The notes under the pieces: generated by a model | The model's input: the letters and a program-made list of their open reading frames with translations, nothing else | The model's database searches: none | Told to the model about the DNA's origin: nothing | Translations under genes and position numbers: made by a program | NCBI RefSeq assembly: GCF_009193155.1 | Contig: NZ_VUKD01000003.1 | Location: 186,001-250,000 of the forward strand | Source: Georgenia subflava | Lineage (GTDB): Bacteria; Actinomycetota; Actinomycetes; Actinomycetales; Actinomycetaceae | DNA: 64,000 nucleotides | Reading direction: 5' to 3' | In this document: in pieces, positions 56,792 to 64,000 of the stretch | How the letters are laid out: each line of letters begins with the position of its first letter | Numbering within the stretch: position 1 is the stretch's first letter

Positions 56792-56956
56792 GGGCCGTGG
56801 TGCGCGCCGCCCGACCGGCCGCTAGGCGCCGTGCGGATGGGGCCGCGGGCCGTGGTGCGCGCCGCCCGACCGGCCGCTAGGCGCCGTGCGGACGGGGCCG
56901 GGAGCCGTGGTGCACGCCGCTCCGACCGGCCGCGGGCGCCGCGCGGAGGGGGCCGT
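56792..56956. repeat. 55-bp tandem repeat, three copies
   Basis: GCCGTGGTGCGCGCCGCCCG begins each unit at 56794, 56849 and, with changes, 56904. The first two units differ at few positions; the third is more diverged. The array starts 2 nt after the coiled-coil gene stop and ends about 40 nt before hrpB. Confidence 0.88.
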
Positions 56957-56993
56957 CTCGCGGTGCGCCGCCGTCGCCCGGCAGACTGCACGG

Positions 56994-59510
56994 GTGCCCG
57001 ACCCCATCGCGAGACTGCTCGCCGACCCGCCGGACCTGCCGGTCCGCCGCGGCCTGCCCGCGCTGGTCGACGCCGTCCGGGCGCACGGCACGGCGGTGGT
57101 GCACGCGCCGCCCGGCACCGGCAAGACCACGCTCGTCCCACCCGCGCTGGCGGCGACCGTGACGGGGACCGTCGTGGTGACCCAGCCCCGCCGCATCGCC
57201 GCGCGCGCGGCGGCCCGCCGGCTCGCCCAGCTGCTCGGCGAGCCGGTCGGACAGAGCGTCGGCTACTCCGTCCGCGGCGACCGGCGCACCAGCGGCGCCA
57301 CCCGCATCGAGGTGGTGACCACCGGGGTGCTGCTGCGTCGCCTGCAGCGCGACCCGGACCTGCCCGGTGTGGGCGCCGTCGTCCTGGACGAGGTGCACGA
57401 GCGCCACCTCGATGCCGATCTCGCCCTCGCCCTCCTGGTCGACGTCCGGACCAACCTGCGCGAGGACCTGCCGCTGGTCGCGATGTCTGCGACCGTCGAG
57501 GCCGAGCGCACGGCGGCGCTGATCGGCGGGACCCGACCGGCGCCCGTGGTGGCAGTCAAGGGGGCGCTGCACCCGGTGGACCAGGTGTGGTGCCCGCCGC
57601 CCGCGCAGGTGGCCCGCGCAGACGACCGGGGCGTGACCCCCTCGTTCCTCGACCACGTGGCCGCCTGCACGCGCCGCGCGCTGGCCGAGCGGGAGGGCGA
57701 CGTGCTGGTGTTCGTCCCGGGCGCGGGCGAGGTCGCCGGCACGGCCCGCCGCCTCGCCGGGGTCGACGCCGACGTCCGCCCCCTGCACGGCCGCCTGCCC
57801 CACCGTGAGCAGGACCTCGCCCTCACCCCGGGACCCCGGCGCCGCGTGGTCATCGCCACGGCCGTCGCCGAGTCCTCCCTCACGGTGCCCGGGGTCCGGG
57901 TGGTCGTCGACGCCGGGTTCTCCCGCGAGCCGCGCGCCGACCACCGGCGTGGCCTGGCCGGCCTGGTCACCGTCTCGGTCAGCCGGGCCGCCGCCGAGCA
58001 GCGGGCGGGCCGGGCCGGCCGCGAGGCGCCGGGTGCCGTCTACCGCTGCTGGTCCCAGAGCGACCACGCGAAGCTCCGCGCCCACCCGCAGCCGGCGATC
58101 GCCACCGCCGACCTGACTGCCTTCGCCCTCGAGCTCGCCTGCTGGGGCAGCCCGGACGGTACCGGGCTCGCGCTACTCGACCCACCACCGCAGGCCGCGA
58201 TGGACGCGGCCCGCACGACGCTGGTCGGCATCGGGGCGCTCGAGCCCGGCGGCACGGTGACGCCGAGGGGCCGGAAGATCGCCGGCATCGCCACCGACCC
58301 GCGCCTGGCCCGTGCCCTGCTCGACGCCGCGGCCGAGGTGGGGCCGCGACGGGCCGCGGAGGTGGTGGCCCTGCTCTCGGAGGACGTGCGGGCACCGGGC
58401 GGGGACCTGGTGGCCGCGCTGCGGGCGCTGCGCCGGGGCGGGCCGGAGTCGGCCACCTGGTCCGCGCAGACCCGGCGGCTGCGCGAGTCGCTACCCCGCG
58501 ACGAGGGCGCCGGCACGGGCAGCGCGCCCCTGACGGACGACCTCGCCGTCGGCCTCGTGGTCGCGCTCGCGCACCCGGACCGGGTCGCGCGCCTGCGGCC
58601 GGGCGGGAGCACCTACCTGATGGTCTCGGGCACGGGCGCCGTCCTCCCGCCGGGCTCGGCCCTGGCCGGGCTGCCGTGGCTCGCCGTCGCCGAGGCGGAC
58701 CGCGGGGCCGGACGGCGCGACGCGACGATCCGGTCCGCCGCGCCGATCGACGCGGACCTGGCGGTCGAGGCCGCACCCGCGGCGCTGACGGAGGAGGAGC
58801 AGATCGGCTGGGACGACGGACGGGTGGTGGCCCGGCGGACCACGTCGCTCGGGGCCATCGAGCTCTCCTCGACGACGATCGCCGACCCGCCCGCCGGCCT
58901 CGTCGTCGCCGCGGTGCGCGAGGGCCTGGACCGCGAGGGACTGGGGCTGATGCCGTGGACGCCGGCCGCCGTGGGGCTGCGGCAGCGGCTCGCGTTCCTC
59001 CACGCTGCGCTCGGCGCGCCGTGGCCGGACGTCTCGGACGCCGCACTGCTCGCGGACCTGGACGGCTGGCTCGGTCCCGACCTGGCGCGCATCCGCGGGA
59101 CGCGCGACCTGCGCCGCATCGACGTGCTCGCGGCCCTGCGCCGGCTGCTGCCGTGGCCGCAGGCGGGGCGACTGGACGAGCTGGCGCCGGAGCGGTTGCA
59201 GGTCCCCAGCGGCTCGAGCGTCCGCGTGGACTACGACGGCGAGCAGCCCGTGCTCGCCGTGCGCGTGCAGGAGGTCTTCGGCTGGCGAGAGAGCCCCCGC
59301 GTCGCCGACGGCAGGGTGGCACTGCTGCTGCACCTGCTCTCTCCGGCCCGGCGACCGGCGGCGGTCACGGCTGACCTGGAGTCCTTCTGGCGCAGCGGGT
59401 ACCCCGGTGTCCGGGCCGAGCTGCGCGGCCGCTACCCCAAGCACGACTGGCCCGAGGACCCGCTCGCCGCGACGCCGGTCCGCGGGGTCCGCCGTCGCTC
59501 GGGCGGCTGA
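56994..59510 (+). CDS. hrpB: ATP-dependent helicase HrpB
   Basis: 838 aa from a GTG 6 nt after CAGACT, a possible leaderless promoter; the open frame upstream is only repeat sequence. A DEAH-box RNA helicase-like protein: motif I APPGTGKTTLVPPAL (about residues 40-54), Ia TQPRRIAARAAARRLA, II LDEVHERHLDADL, III MSATVE, V IATAVAESSLTVPGV and VI QRAGRAGREAPG. The C-terminal half contains the HrpB-specific RLRPGGSTYLMVSG-type segments and ends with the VRAELRGRYPKHDWPEDPL signature. Its cellular role in actinobacteria is not established. Confidence 0.94.
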   Translation: MPDPIARLLADPPDLPVRRGLPALVDAVRAHGTAVVHAPPGTGKTTLVPPALAATVTGTVVVTQPRRIAARAAARRLAQLLGEPVGQSVGYSVRGDRRTSGATRIEVVTTGVLLRRLQRDPDLPGVGAVVLDEVHERHLDADLALALLVDVRTNLREDLPLVAMSATVEAERTAALIGGTRPAPVVAVKGALHPVDQVWCPPPAQVARADDRGVTPSFLDHVAACTRRALAEREGDVLVFVPGAGEVAGTARRLAGVDADVRPLHGRLPHREQDLALTPGPRRRVVIATAVAESSLTVPGVRVVVDAGFSREPRADHRRGLAGLVTVSVSRAAAEQRAGRAGREAPGAVYRCWSQSDHAKLRAHPQPAIATADLTAFALELACWGSPDGTGLALLDPPPQAAMDAARTTLVGIGALEPGGTVTPRGRKIAGIATDPRLARALLDAAAEVGPRRAAEVVALLSEDVRAPGGDLVAALRALRRGGPESATWSAQTRRLRESLPRDEGAGTGSAPLTDDLAVGLVVALAHPDRVARLRPGGSTYLMVSGTGAVLPPGSALAGLPWLAVAEADRGAGRRDATIRSAAPIDADLAVEAAPAALTEEEQIGWDDGRVVARRTTSLGAIELSSTTIADPPAGLVVAAVREGLDREGLGLMPWTPAAVGLRQRLAFLHAALGAPWPDVSDAALLADLDGWLGPDLARIRGTRDLRRIDVLAALRRLLPWPQAGRLDELAPERLQVPSGSSVRVDYDGEQPVLAVRVQEVFGWRESPRVADGRVALLLHLLSPARRPAAVTADLESFWRSGYPGVRAELRGRYPKHDWPEDPLAATPVRGVRRRSGG

Positions 59511-59530
59511 GAAACGCAGCGCGCCGGCCT

Positions 59531-60454
59531 TCAGACCACGAGCTCGGCGAGGGTGGCGACGACGTCGACGAGGGCACCGCGCCGGTAGAGCGTGACCGGG
59601 AACGGTGCGCCAACGGACGTGCCGAGCATCAGTCGTTGGAGGTCCTGCGCGGTGGTCACCGGTGTGGCGCCCGAGGCGATCACGATGTCGCCGAGGTAGA
59701 TGCCGGCGCGGGCCGCCGGGCTGCCGGGGACCACCTCGGCCACGTGCAGGCCGGTGCGCCGCCCGAGCCGCTCCGCCAGCGCCGGCGGGACCGCCAGGGT
59801 CACGCCGCCGACGCCGAGCCACGCGCGCCGCACCCGCCCGGAGGCGATGAGCTCGGAGACGATCCGCCGGGTCGTGGAGTTCACCGGCACGGCCAGGCCC
59901 AGGCCAAAGCCGGCGACCGCGGTGTTGATGCCGACGACGGTGGCCGACGACTCGGCCAGGGCGCCGCCGCTGTTGCCCGGGTTCAGCGCGGCGTCGGTCT
60001 GGATGACGTCGTCGATGGAGTGCGCGCCCCGCGCGGTCCGTACCGGCAGGGACCGGCCGAGGGCGCTGACCACGCCCGCGGTGACGGAGCCGGCGAGCCC
60101 CATGGGGTTCCCGACGGCGACGACGAGCTGCCCCACGCGCAGGCCGTCGGCGTCGCCGAGCTCGGCCGGCGGGGTGAGGTGGCTGCGGGTGCGCAGGACG
60201 GCGAGCTCGGAGAGCCGGTCCACGCCGAGGACGTCGAACGGCGCCTCCTCGCCGCCGGCGGTGACGACCCCGCCGCCGGTCACGTCGGCCACGACGTGGG
60301 CGCTGGTGAGCAGAGGCCCGTCGTCGGTGAAGGCGACGGCGGAGCCGGCCCCGCTGCCGCGGCGGCTGCGCACGAGGACGGACAGCACGGAGGGCTGCAG
60401 GGCGGCCGCGACCGAGCTGACGACGCTCGAGTAGGCGTCCATCGCCGGGTCCAT
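59531..60454 (-). CDS. HtrA-like serine protease with PDZ domain and altered triad
   Basis: 307 aa, no signal peptide or membrane anchor. A trypsin-like domain has His53 in TSAHVV and Ser162 in LNPGNSGGAL. The usual catalytic Asp of the DLAVL strand is Glu83 here (LSELAVLRT). TDAALNPGNSGG and GINTAVAGFGLGLAVPV are otherwise normal. A PDZ domain spans about residues 210-300 (GLHVAEVVPGSPAARAGIYL, GDIVIASGATPV). It may be a slow protease or a non-proteolytic chaperone. It is convergent with hrpB across 20 nt. Confidence 0.88.
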   Translation of the reverse strand: MDPAMDAYSSVVSSVAAALQPSVLSVLVRSRRGSGAGSAVAFTDDGPLLTSAHVVADVTGGGVVTAGGEEAPFDVLGVDRLSELAVLRTRSHLTPPAELGDADGLRVGQLVVAVGNPMGLAGSVTAGVVSALGRSLPVRTARGAHSIDDVIQTDAALNPGNSGGALAESSATVVGINTAVAGFGLGLAVPVNSTTRRIVSELIASGRVRRAWLGVGGVTLAVPPALAERLGRRTGLHVAEVVPGSPAARAGIYLGDIVIASGATPVTTAQDLQRLMLGTSVGAPFPVTLYRRGALVDVVATLAELVV

Positions 60455-60580
60455 GACGGCACAACGACACGGCCCGGCCCGGGCATGCCCGGTCGGGTTA
60501 CGCCGACGGCGGACGGCACGGGTGCGCCGGCTCGGGCCGAGGACGGGCGGGGGACGGGGCCCGTGCGGCGGCTGACACCC

Positions 60581-60650
60581 CGCCGTTACCTGGCCAGGCC
60601 TCCCGCCGTCACCCGGCCACGCCTCCCTGCCGTCACGCTGCCGGGCTTCC
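60581..60650. repeat. 23-bp tandem repeat, three copies
   Basis: CGCCGTTACCTGGCCAGG and so on at 60581-60603, a close copy at 60604-60626 and a looser one at about 60627-60650. It lies in the 207-nt gap between the HtrA-like gene start and the lipoprotein gene stop (both minus strand), 11 nt after the latter. No gene is seen in the gap. Confidence 0.75.
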
Positions 60651-60661
60651 TGTCGCGGGCG

Positions 60662-61573
60662 CTACGAGACGGAGACCCAGGTGCCGTCGAGGCCCTCGTG
60701 CGCCGGACACCCACCGGAGGCACCGACGGCCTCGGTATCCCAGCTCCACGCCGGTCCCGTCGCCTCTCCGTCCGCCTGCGCCAGCTCCCCGCCCAGGGTG
60801 ACCAGCGCACCCGCTGGGCAGCTCGCCGACCCGGTGCTGGTGAGGGTGACCGTGCCCGCCTCGTCGATGGTGACGGTTCCGACGTCGTCAGGGTCGGTGA
60901 ACAGGTCGCCGTCGTCGTCGAGCGCGTAGCGGGCCGCCTCGGCTGCAGTGTCGTAGCTGATCAGCATCAGGTGCCCGGACTCCTGCTGCCACCATGCGTG
61001 ACTGACGTGGATCAGCTCGGACGGTGCTCGCGGGGCAGGGTCCGACCTGGTCTCGAGCACCAGGGTGGCGACCCCAGGCGCCGGCGACAGCTTTGCCCAC
61101 TCCCACGACTCCCCGTCGGGGCAGTCCTCCACCCCGTCGACGGTGACGCCGTACATCGATCCGTCGGCCCAGATGTCCATCTCCCACGTGCAGAACGGCG
61201 TGCTCATCGTGCCCGACTCCAGCTCGAAGGTCGTGCTCTCGTAGGGTGCACCGTCGTCGGTCGGCAACGGATTGACCCAGGTCACGCTCCCGTCGGCGCT
61301 GAACGACCACAGCCACCCGAACTGGTCCGCTGTCACCCAGGTCCCGACGATGTTCTCGACAGTGATTGGCAGGTACTCCGAGCCGGTGGCCGGCCCGGCC
61401 GAAGAGTCCGGCTCGAGCGGGTCGGGAGAGCTTGCCGTCGGCGGCTCGGTCGGCACAGACGGTGCTGTCGGCACGGATGGTGCTGGGCCCGGATCGCTCG
61501 TGCACGCCACCAGGAGGAGCAGTGTCGCTCCGCAAGCCGCGACCAGGCGTCGCGGCGGTGTCATCGCAGCCAT
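60662..61573 (-). CDS. Putative lipoprotein
   Basis: 303 aa from the ATG at 61573 with AGGAG 6 nt upstream. RRLVAACGATLLLLVACTSD is a lipoprotein signal peptide with lipobox LVAC; Cys24 would be lipidated. A Pro/Ser/Thr linker (about residues 28-62, with a twice-repeated APSVPT) precedes a beta-rich domain with two WxW-type strands (GTWVTADQFGWLWSFSADGS, FCTWEMDIWADGSMYGVTV) and four further Cys. It ends GLDGTWVSVS. The start and end of the mature domain share GTWV, suggesting an internal beta-sheet repeat. No family recognised; surface-anchored binding protein is a guess. Confidence 0.8.
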   Translation of the reverse strand: MAAMTPPRRLVAACGATLLLLVACTSDPGPAPSVPTAPSVPTEPPTASSPDPLEPDSSAGPATGSEYLPITVENIVGTWVTADQFGWLWSFSADGSVTWVNPLPTDDGAPYESTTFELESGTMSTPFCTWEMDIWADGSMYGVTVDGVEDCPDGESWEWAKLSPAPGVATLVLETRSDPAPRAPSELIHVSHAWWQQESGHLMLISYDTAAEAARYALDDDGDLFTDPDDVGTVTIDEAGTVTLTSTGSASCPAGALVTLGGELAQADGEATGPAWSWDTEAVGASGGCPAHEGLDGTWVSVS

Positions 61574-61692
61574 GGCCGGCTCCTGCGACCGTCGGCGATC
61601 ACGGACGACGTGGGTTCGCGGGAGGCGGCCCGAAGTGCCCGGGCGCCATTGGTTCGCGAGTCCCCACCGGTCCCGGCGGCGCTGGTCAGATG

Positions 61693-62730
61693 CTACCGCC
61701 GCCGGTCGACGGCGGGTAGAGGCAGTCGGTTGTCAGCTGGACGGCCGTCGGACCTGCTGGTCGTCGGCGGGCACGATCTCCACGACCCGCTGCCGGGCGG
61801 CGGGCGGTGACGGCTCCGCACCGCAGCTCGCGCCATCTCCGGGGCGTCGGGCCGCTCGGTGTGCACCACCACCCGCCAGGAGGTGCCGTCGTTCGCAGTC
61901 CAGTGCGTCGTGGTGCGGTCCTCGGCGCCGTCGACGGAGTCCAGGCGCAGGCCGGAGGAGCCGCGGATACCGGTATGCCTGCGCAGCGCGATCTCGGCGG
62001 CCTGAGCGGGTTGGGGCAGGGCCGCCCGGCCGCGGAGGGACCGGCTGAGGACCGCGCCCTCGGTGTGCGCCGAGACCAGGGAAGGGACGTCGTCCGGTCC
62101 GAGACGGCCGTAGACCACCCCGTCGGGCAGCACGAGGGCGGAGGCGGCGAGCCGGTGACCGCCCAGGTGGCTGACCTCCCAGGTCCGTCCCGGGTCCCGC
62201 GTGCCGAGCGCCGCCACGAGGGGGCGGCCGAGCTCGCCGCAGCAGGCGTCGCGCCGTGCGTGCGTACACACCAGGTACTGCGTGTCGAGCCGGTCCCACC
62301 CCGCAGGGACCGCACCGCCGAGCAGCCGAGCGAGCAGCTCGGGGAGGTCCCAGGAGAGGATCTCGGAGATGCCGCCGACGGTCGTCCGTGCGCCGTGCCC
62401 GCCGGCGGCGTCGACCGCGACGAGCATGACCGTGGCGGGGAACGGGATGCCGTGCCGCGAGCCGGTGCGTCGGGCCAGGAGGGTGGTGACACCGAGCGGG
62501 GCGAGGACCCGGGCGAGGTGTTCGCCGAGGGCGACAGGCGTGCCGTCGTGGTCTGCGAACGGCGCGTCCCGCAGCACCTTGGCACCCCACGGGCCGCCGT
62601 GCTCGACGACGAGGTAGCCGTTCGCGGTCGAGGCGCTGCCGGCGAGCGGCTCGCCGGCGTCGAGGCTGAGCCGGCTGCAGGCGCTCGGCCGGGTGCTGGT
62701 CATGGCGGCGCGCTCGGTGGGCAGGGGCAC
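61693..62730 (-). CDS. Sucrase/ferredoxin-like protein, probable frameshift near the 3' end
   Basis: 345 aa as read, from a GTG 6 nt after TACACT. The family has a thioredoxin-like [2Fe-2S] fold. CSRLSLDAGEPLAGSASTA is the N-terminal signature, LVCTHARRDACCGELG the Cys cluster (about residues 150-165), and EVSHLGGHRLAASALVLPDG the next conserved block. From about 61810 down, this frame loses sense (WRSCPPTTSRSDGRPADN), while the next frame reads RVVEIVPADDQQVRRPSS and stops at 61733 with near-perfect GC at third positions. The true 3' end is probably 61733 after a one-base frameshift in the C/G-rich tract near 61795-61810. Confidence 0.82.
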   Translation of the reverse strand: MPLPTERAAMTSTRPSACSRLSLDAGEPLAGSASTANGYLVVEHGGPWGAKVLRDAPFADHDGTPVALGEHLARVLAPLGVTTLLARRTGSRHGIPFPATVMLVAVDAAGGHGARTTVGGISEILSWDLPELLARLLGGAVPAGWDRLDTQYLVCTHARRDACCGELGRPLVAALGTRDPGRTWEVSHLGGHRLAASALVLPDGVVYGRLGPDDVPSLVSAHTEGAVLSRSLRGRAALPQPAQAAEIALRRHTGIRGSSGLRLDSVDGAEDRTTTHWTANDGTSWRVVVHTERPDAPEMARAAVRSRHRPPPGSGSWRSCPPTTSRSDGRPADNRLPLPAVDRRR

Positions 62731-62736
62731 GCCCCG

Positions 62737-62742
62737 AGTGTA
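62737..62742 (-). promoter_or_regulatory. -10 hexamer of a probable leaderless promoter
   Basis: TACACT on the minus strand, 6 nt, then GTG at 62730; no Shine-Dalgarno. Confidence 0.5.
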
Positions 62743-62765
62743 GGTGGGGTCCATGCACCTCGCTC

Positions 62766-62815
62766 CGGGCGTCACGCCCCGGGCGTCACGCACCGGGCAG
62801 CGGCGCTCACGCGCC
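62766..62815. repeat. Repeats echoing the transglutaminase stop region
   Basis: On the minus strand the gene ends with a GCGTGA stop (62807-62809), followed by CCCGGTGCGTGACGC and CCGGGGCGTGACGC, whose TGA complements are at 62787-62789 and 62772-62774. On the plus strand GGGCGTCACGCC can fold as GGGCG-TCA-CGCCC. Confidence 0.65.
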
Positions 62816-64000
62816 CGGACGCACCGGCCGGCGCGCACGTCCGAGGTCGGCCACCCGCGTGGCCATCGCCCGGATCTGGTCCCGGCCGCTGCGCGGCCAC
62901 CACCACGCTCGCAGCCGGGCCCGCCACGGCAGCGCCGACCTGACCTTGGCGACGACCAGCCCCACGTCCTGCGCCATGGTGCCGACCTCGGTGGCGCCGG
63001 GGGCGTACCGCGCCCGCTCGAGCCGCGCGGCCGCCCGGCCCATCGCCGTCGCCGGCGCTCCGGAGAGAGCGGCGGCGTCGCGGTAGTGCTCGGCGACCTG
63101 GCGCGGCGTGGCGCCGACCGGCGGGGGCAGGCCGAGGTCGGTGAGCGTCAGGACGAGGCTGCGCCAGTGCCCCTCGACGCGGCCGCCGTCGTCGCGGGCG
63201 GCACGGGTGCCGGCCTCGCGCCGCCAGCGCCCGGCGGACGGGACGACGAGGGCCAGCAGCAGGAGGATGGCGAGCGGCGGGGCGACGTCGGCCAGGAGAC
63301 CGAGCACGTCGTCGAACCAGCTGCTGCCGGTCGACCCGCCCACGGCGTTGTCCATCCGAGGGTCGGTCACAGGCGGCTCGGTGGCCTCGACCGTCGGCTC
63401 GGGGGTGGCCGGGGTCAGGCCGTCCATGTCCGCCTCGGTCAGGTACACCGGCGCAGCGCCGGACCGCCCGCCGGGGGTGGGCTCGAAGCGGGTCCAGCCC
63501 AGACCGTTGATGTAGAGCTCGGGCCACGCGTGCGCGTCGGCCCGGACGATCGTGCGCGACCCGTCCGCCTCCCGGTCGCCCGGGAGGAACCCGACCGCCA
63601 TCCGGGCGGGGATCCCCACCGCGCGCGCCATCATGACCATCGCCGAGGCGAACTGGGTGCAGTAGCCCTGCTTCGTCGTGAGGAAGTGGCTGATCGGGTC
63701 CAGGGTGCGCCCGTCCTCGCCGACGACGGGGTCCGCGAGGGTCAGCGAGTAGAAGAACTCGGGACCGCGCAAGTAGCCCTGGATCGCCCGGGCGGCCTGG
63801 ATCTGGTTCTCGGCTCCGGCGGTCAGCTCGGTGGCGAGGGGCACCACCAGGTCCGAGGAGAGCACGTCGACCTGCAGCAACGGCTCCTCGACGACGTCCG
63901 GCGGCGGTCCCTCGCCGATGCCCTCGGGCAGGGGGCCGGCGGGACGCCACGCGGTGGCCTCGTAGGTCTCGGGACGCTCGCGCACGTAGGCGACGCCGGT
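62807..64000 (-). CDS. Transglutaminase-like (TgpA family) membrane protein, C-terminal part
   Basis: 397 codons are visible; the 5' end and the expected N-terminal membrane helices lie beyond the window. The transglutaminase core has catalytic Cys in KQGYCTQFASAMVMMARAVG, His in VRADAHAWPELY and the GLGWTRFEPTPGG strand. A Thr/Pro/Glu-rich linker follows, then one transmembrane helix (APPLAILLLLALVVPSAGRW) and a cytosolic DUF4129-like tail with helices (ATPRQVAEHYRDAAALSGAP, ERARYAPGATE). In actinobacteria this gene usually follows a MoxR ATPase and a DUF58 protein, which would lie outside. Confidence 0.9.
   Translation of the reverse strand, partial: TGVAYVRERPETYEATAWRPAGPLPEGIGEGPPPDVVEEPLLQVDVLSSDLVVPLATELTAGAENQIQAARAIQGYLRGPEFFYSLTLADPVVGEDGRTLDPISHFLTTKQGYCTQFASAMVMMARAVGIPARMAVGFLPGDREADGSRTIVRADAHAWPELYINGLGWTRFEPTPGGRSGAAPVYLTEADMDGLTPATPEPTVEATEPPVTDPRMDNAVGGSTGSSWFDDVLGLLADVAPPLAILLLLALVVPSAGRWRREAGTRAARDDGGRVEGHWRSLVLTLTDLGLPPPVGATPRQVAEHYRDAAALSGAPATAMGRAAARLERARYAPGATEVGTMAQDVGLVVAKVRSALPWRARLRAWWWPRSGRDQIRAMATRVADLGRARRPVRPGA

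Overview
The window is a gene-dense, very high-GC chromosomal segment of an actinobacterium. WhiA, RbpA and OpcA are actinobacterial markers, and the order tkt-tal-pgi-zwf-opcA with rapZ-yvcK-whiA-gap-pgk-tpiA-secG is typical of the class. Gene content and protein style suggest a Micrococcales member (Cellulomonas/Georgenia-like), but genus is an inference. I see no phage, insertion sequence, CRISPR array or rRNA.

Layout. 1-6.6 kb: end of rapZ, yvcK, whiA, then the lower-glycolysis set gap-pgk-tpiA, secG and rbpA. 6.8-14.3 kb (minus strand): opcA, zwf, pgi, tal, tkt, overlapping or nearly so, transcribed tkt to opcA. 14.6-25.9 kb (plus): ctaB, xerD, a PLDc_N membrane protein, a ParA-type ATPase, scpA, scpB, rluB, tyrA, cmk, plsC, der and a multi-pass membrane protein, many joined by 1-4 nt overlaps. 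26-32.6 kb is more accessory: a large LAL/LuxR regulator facing a small secreted two-cysteine peptide, a zinc-ribbon protein, a PH-like membrane protein, tRNA-Pro(GGG), a membrane protein and a divergent YrdC-domain protein. 32.8-40.5 kb: recQ, a PAS histidine kinase divergent from a response-regulator/thioredoxin-reductase-like fusion, and a SNF2 helicase behind a long structured leader. 40.5-51.5 kb: GH65 enzyme, small membrane protein, ECF41 sigma factor with epimerase and SDR, ATP-grasp enzyme, GH3 glucosidase, VOC protein, M18 aminopeptidase. 51.7-64 kb: a secreted 1291-aa phosphodiesterase/5'-nucleotidase fusion, a coiled-coil protein, hrpB, an HtrA-like protease with an altered triad, a lipoprotein, a sucrase/ferredoxin-like protein with a probable 3' frameshift, and a TgpA-type transglutaminase running off the end.

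How it works together. The left third is central carbon metabolism: glycolysis on one strand and the pentose phosphate pathway on the other. A perfect CRP/GlxR-type palindrome lies ahead of gap and a weaker one ahead of ctaB. The middle holds chromosome segregation, signalling and redox regulation; the right half holds carbohydrate and phosphate-ester scavenging plus envelope functions.

Two window-wide patterns stand out. Many genes have a TAnnnT-like hexamer 6-7 nt before the start codon and no Shine-Dalgarno, as expected for leaderless transcripts. Ends of transcription units repeatedly carry short tandem repeats, several of which copy the last codons and stop codon of the upstream gene and can fold as hairpins.
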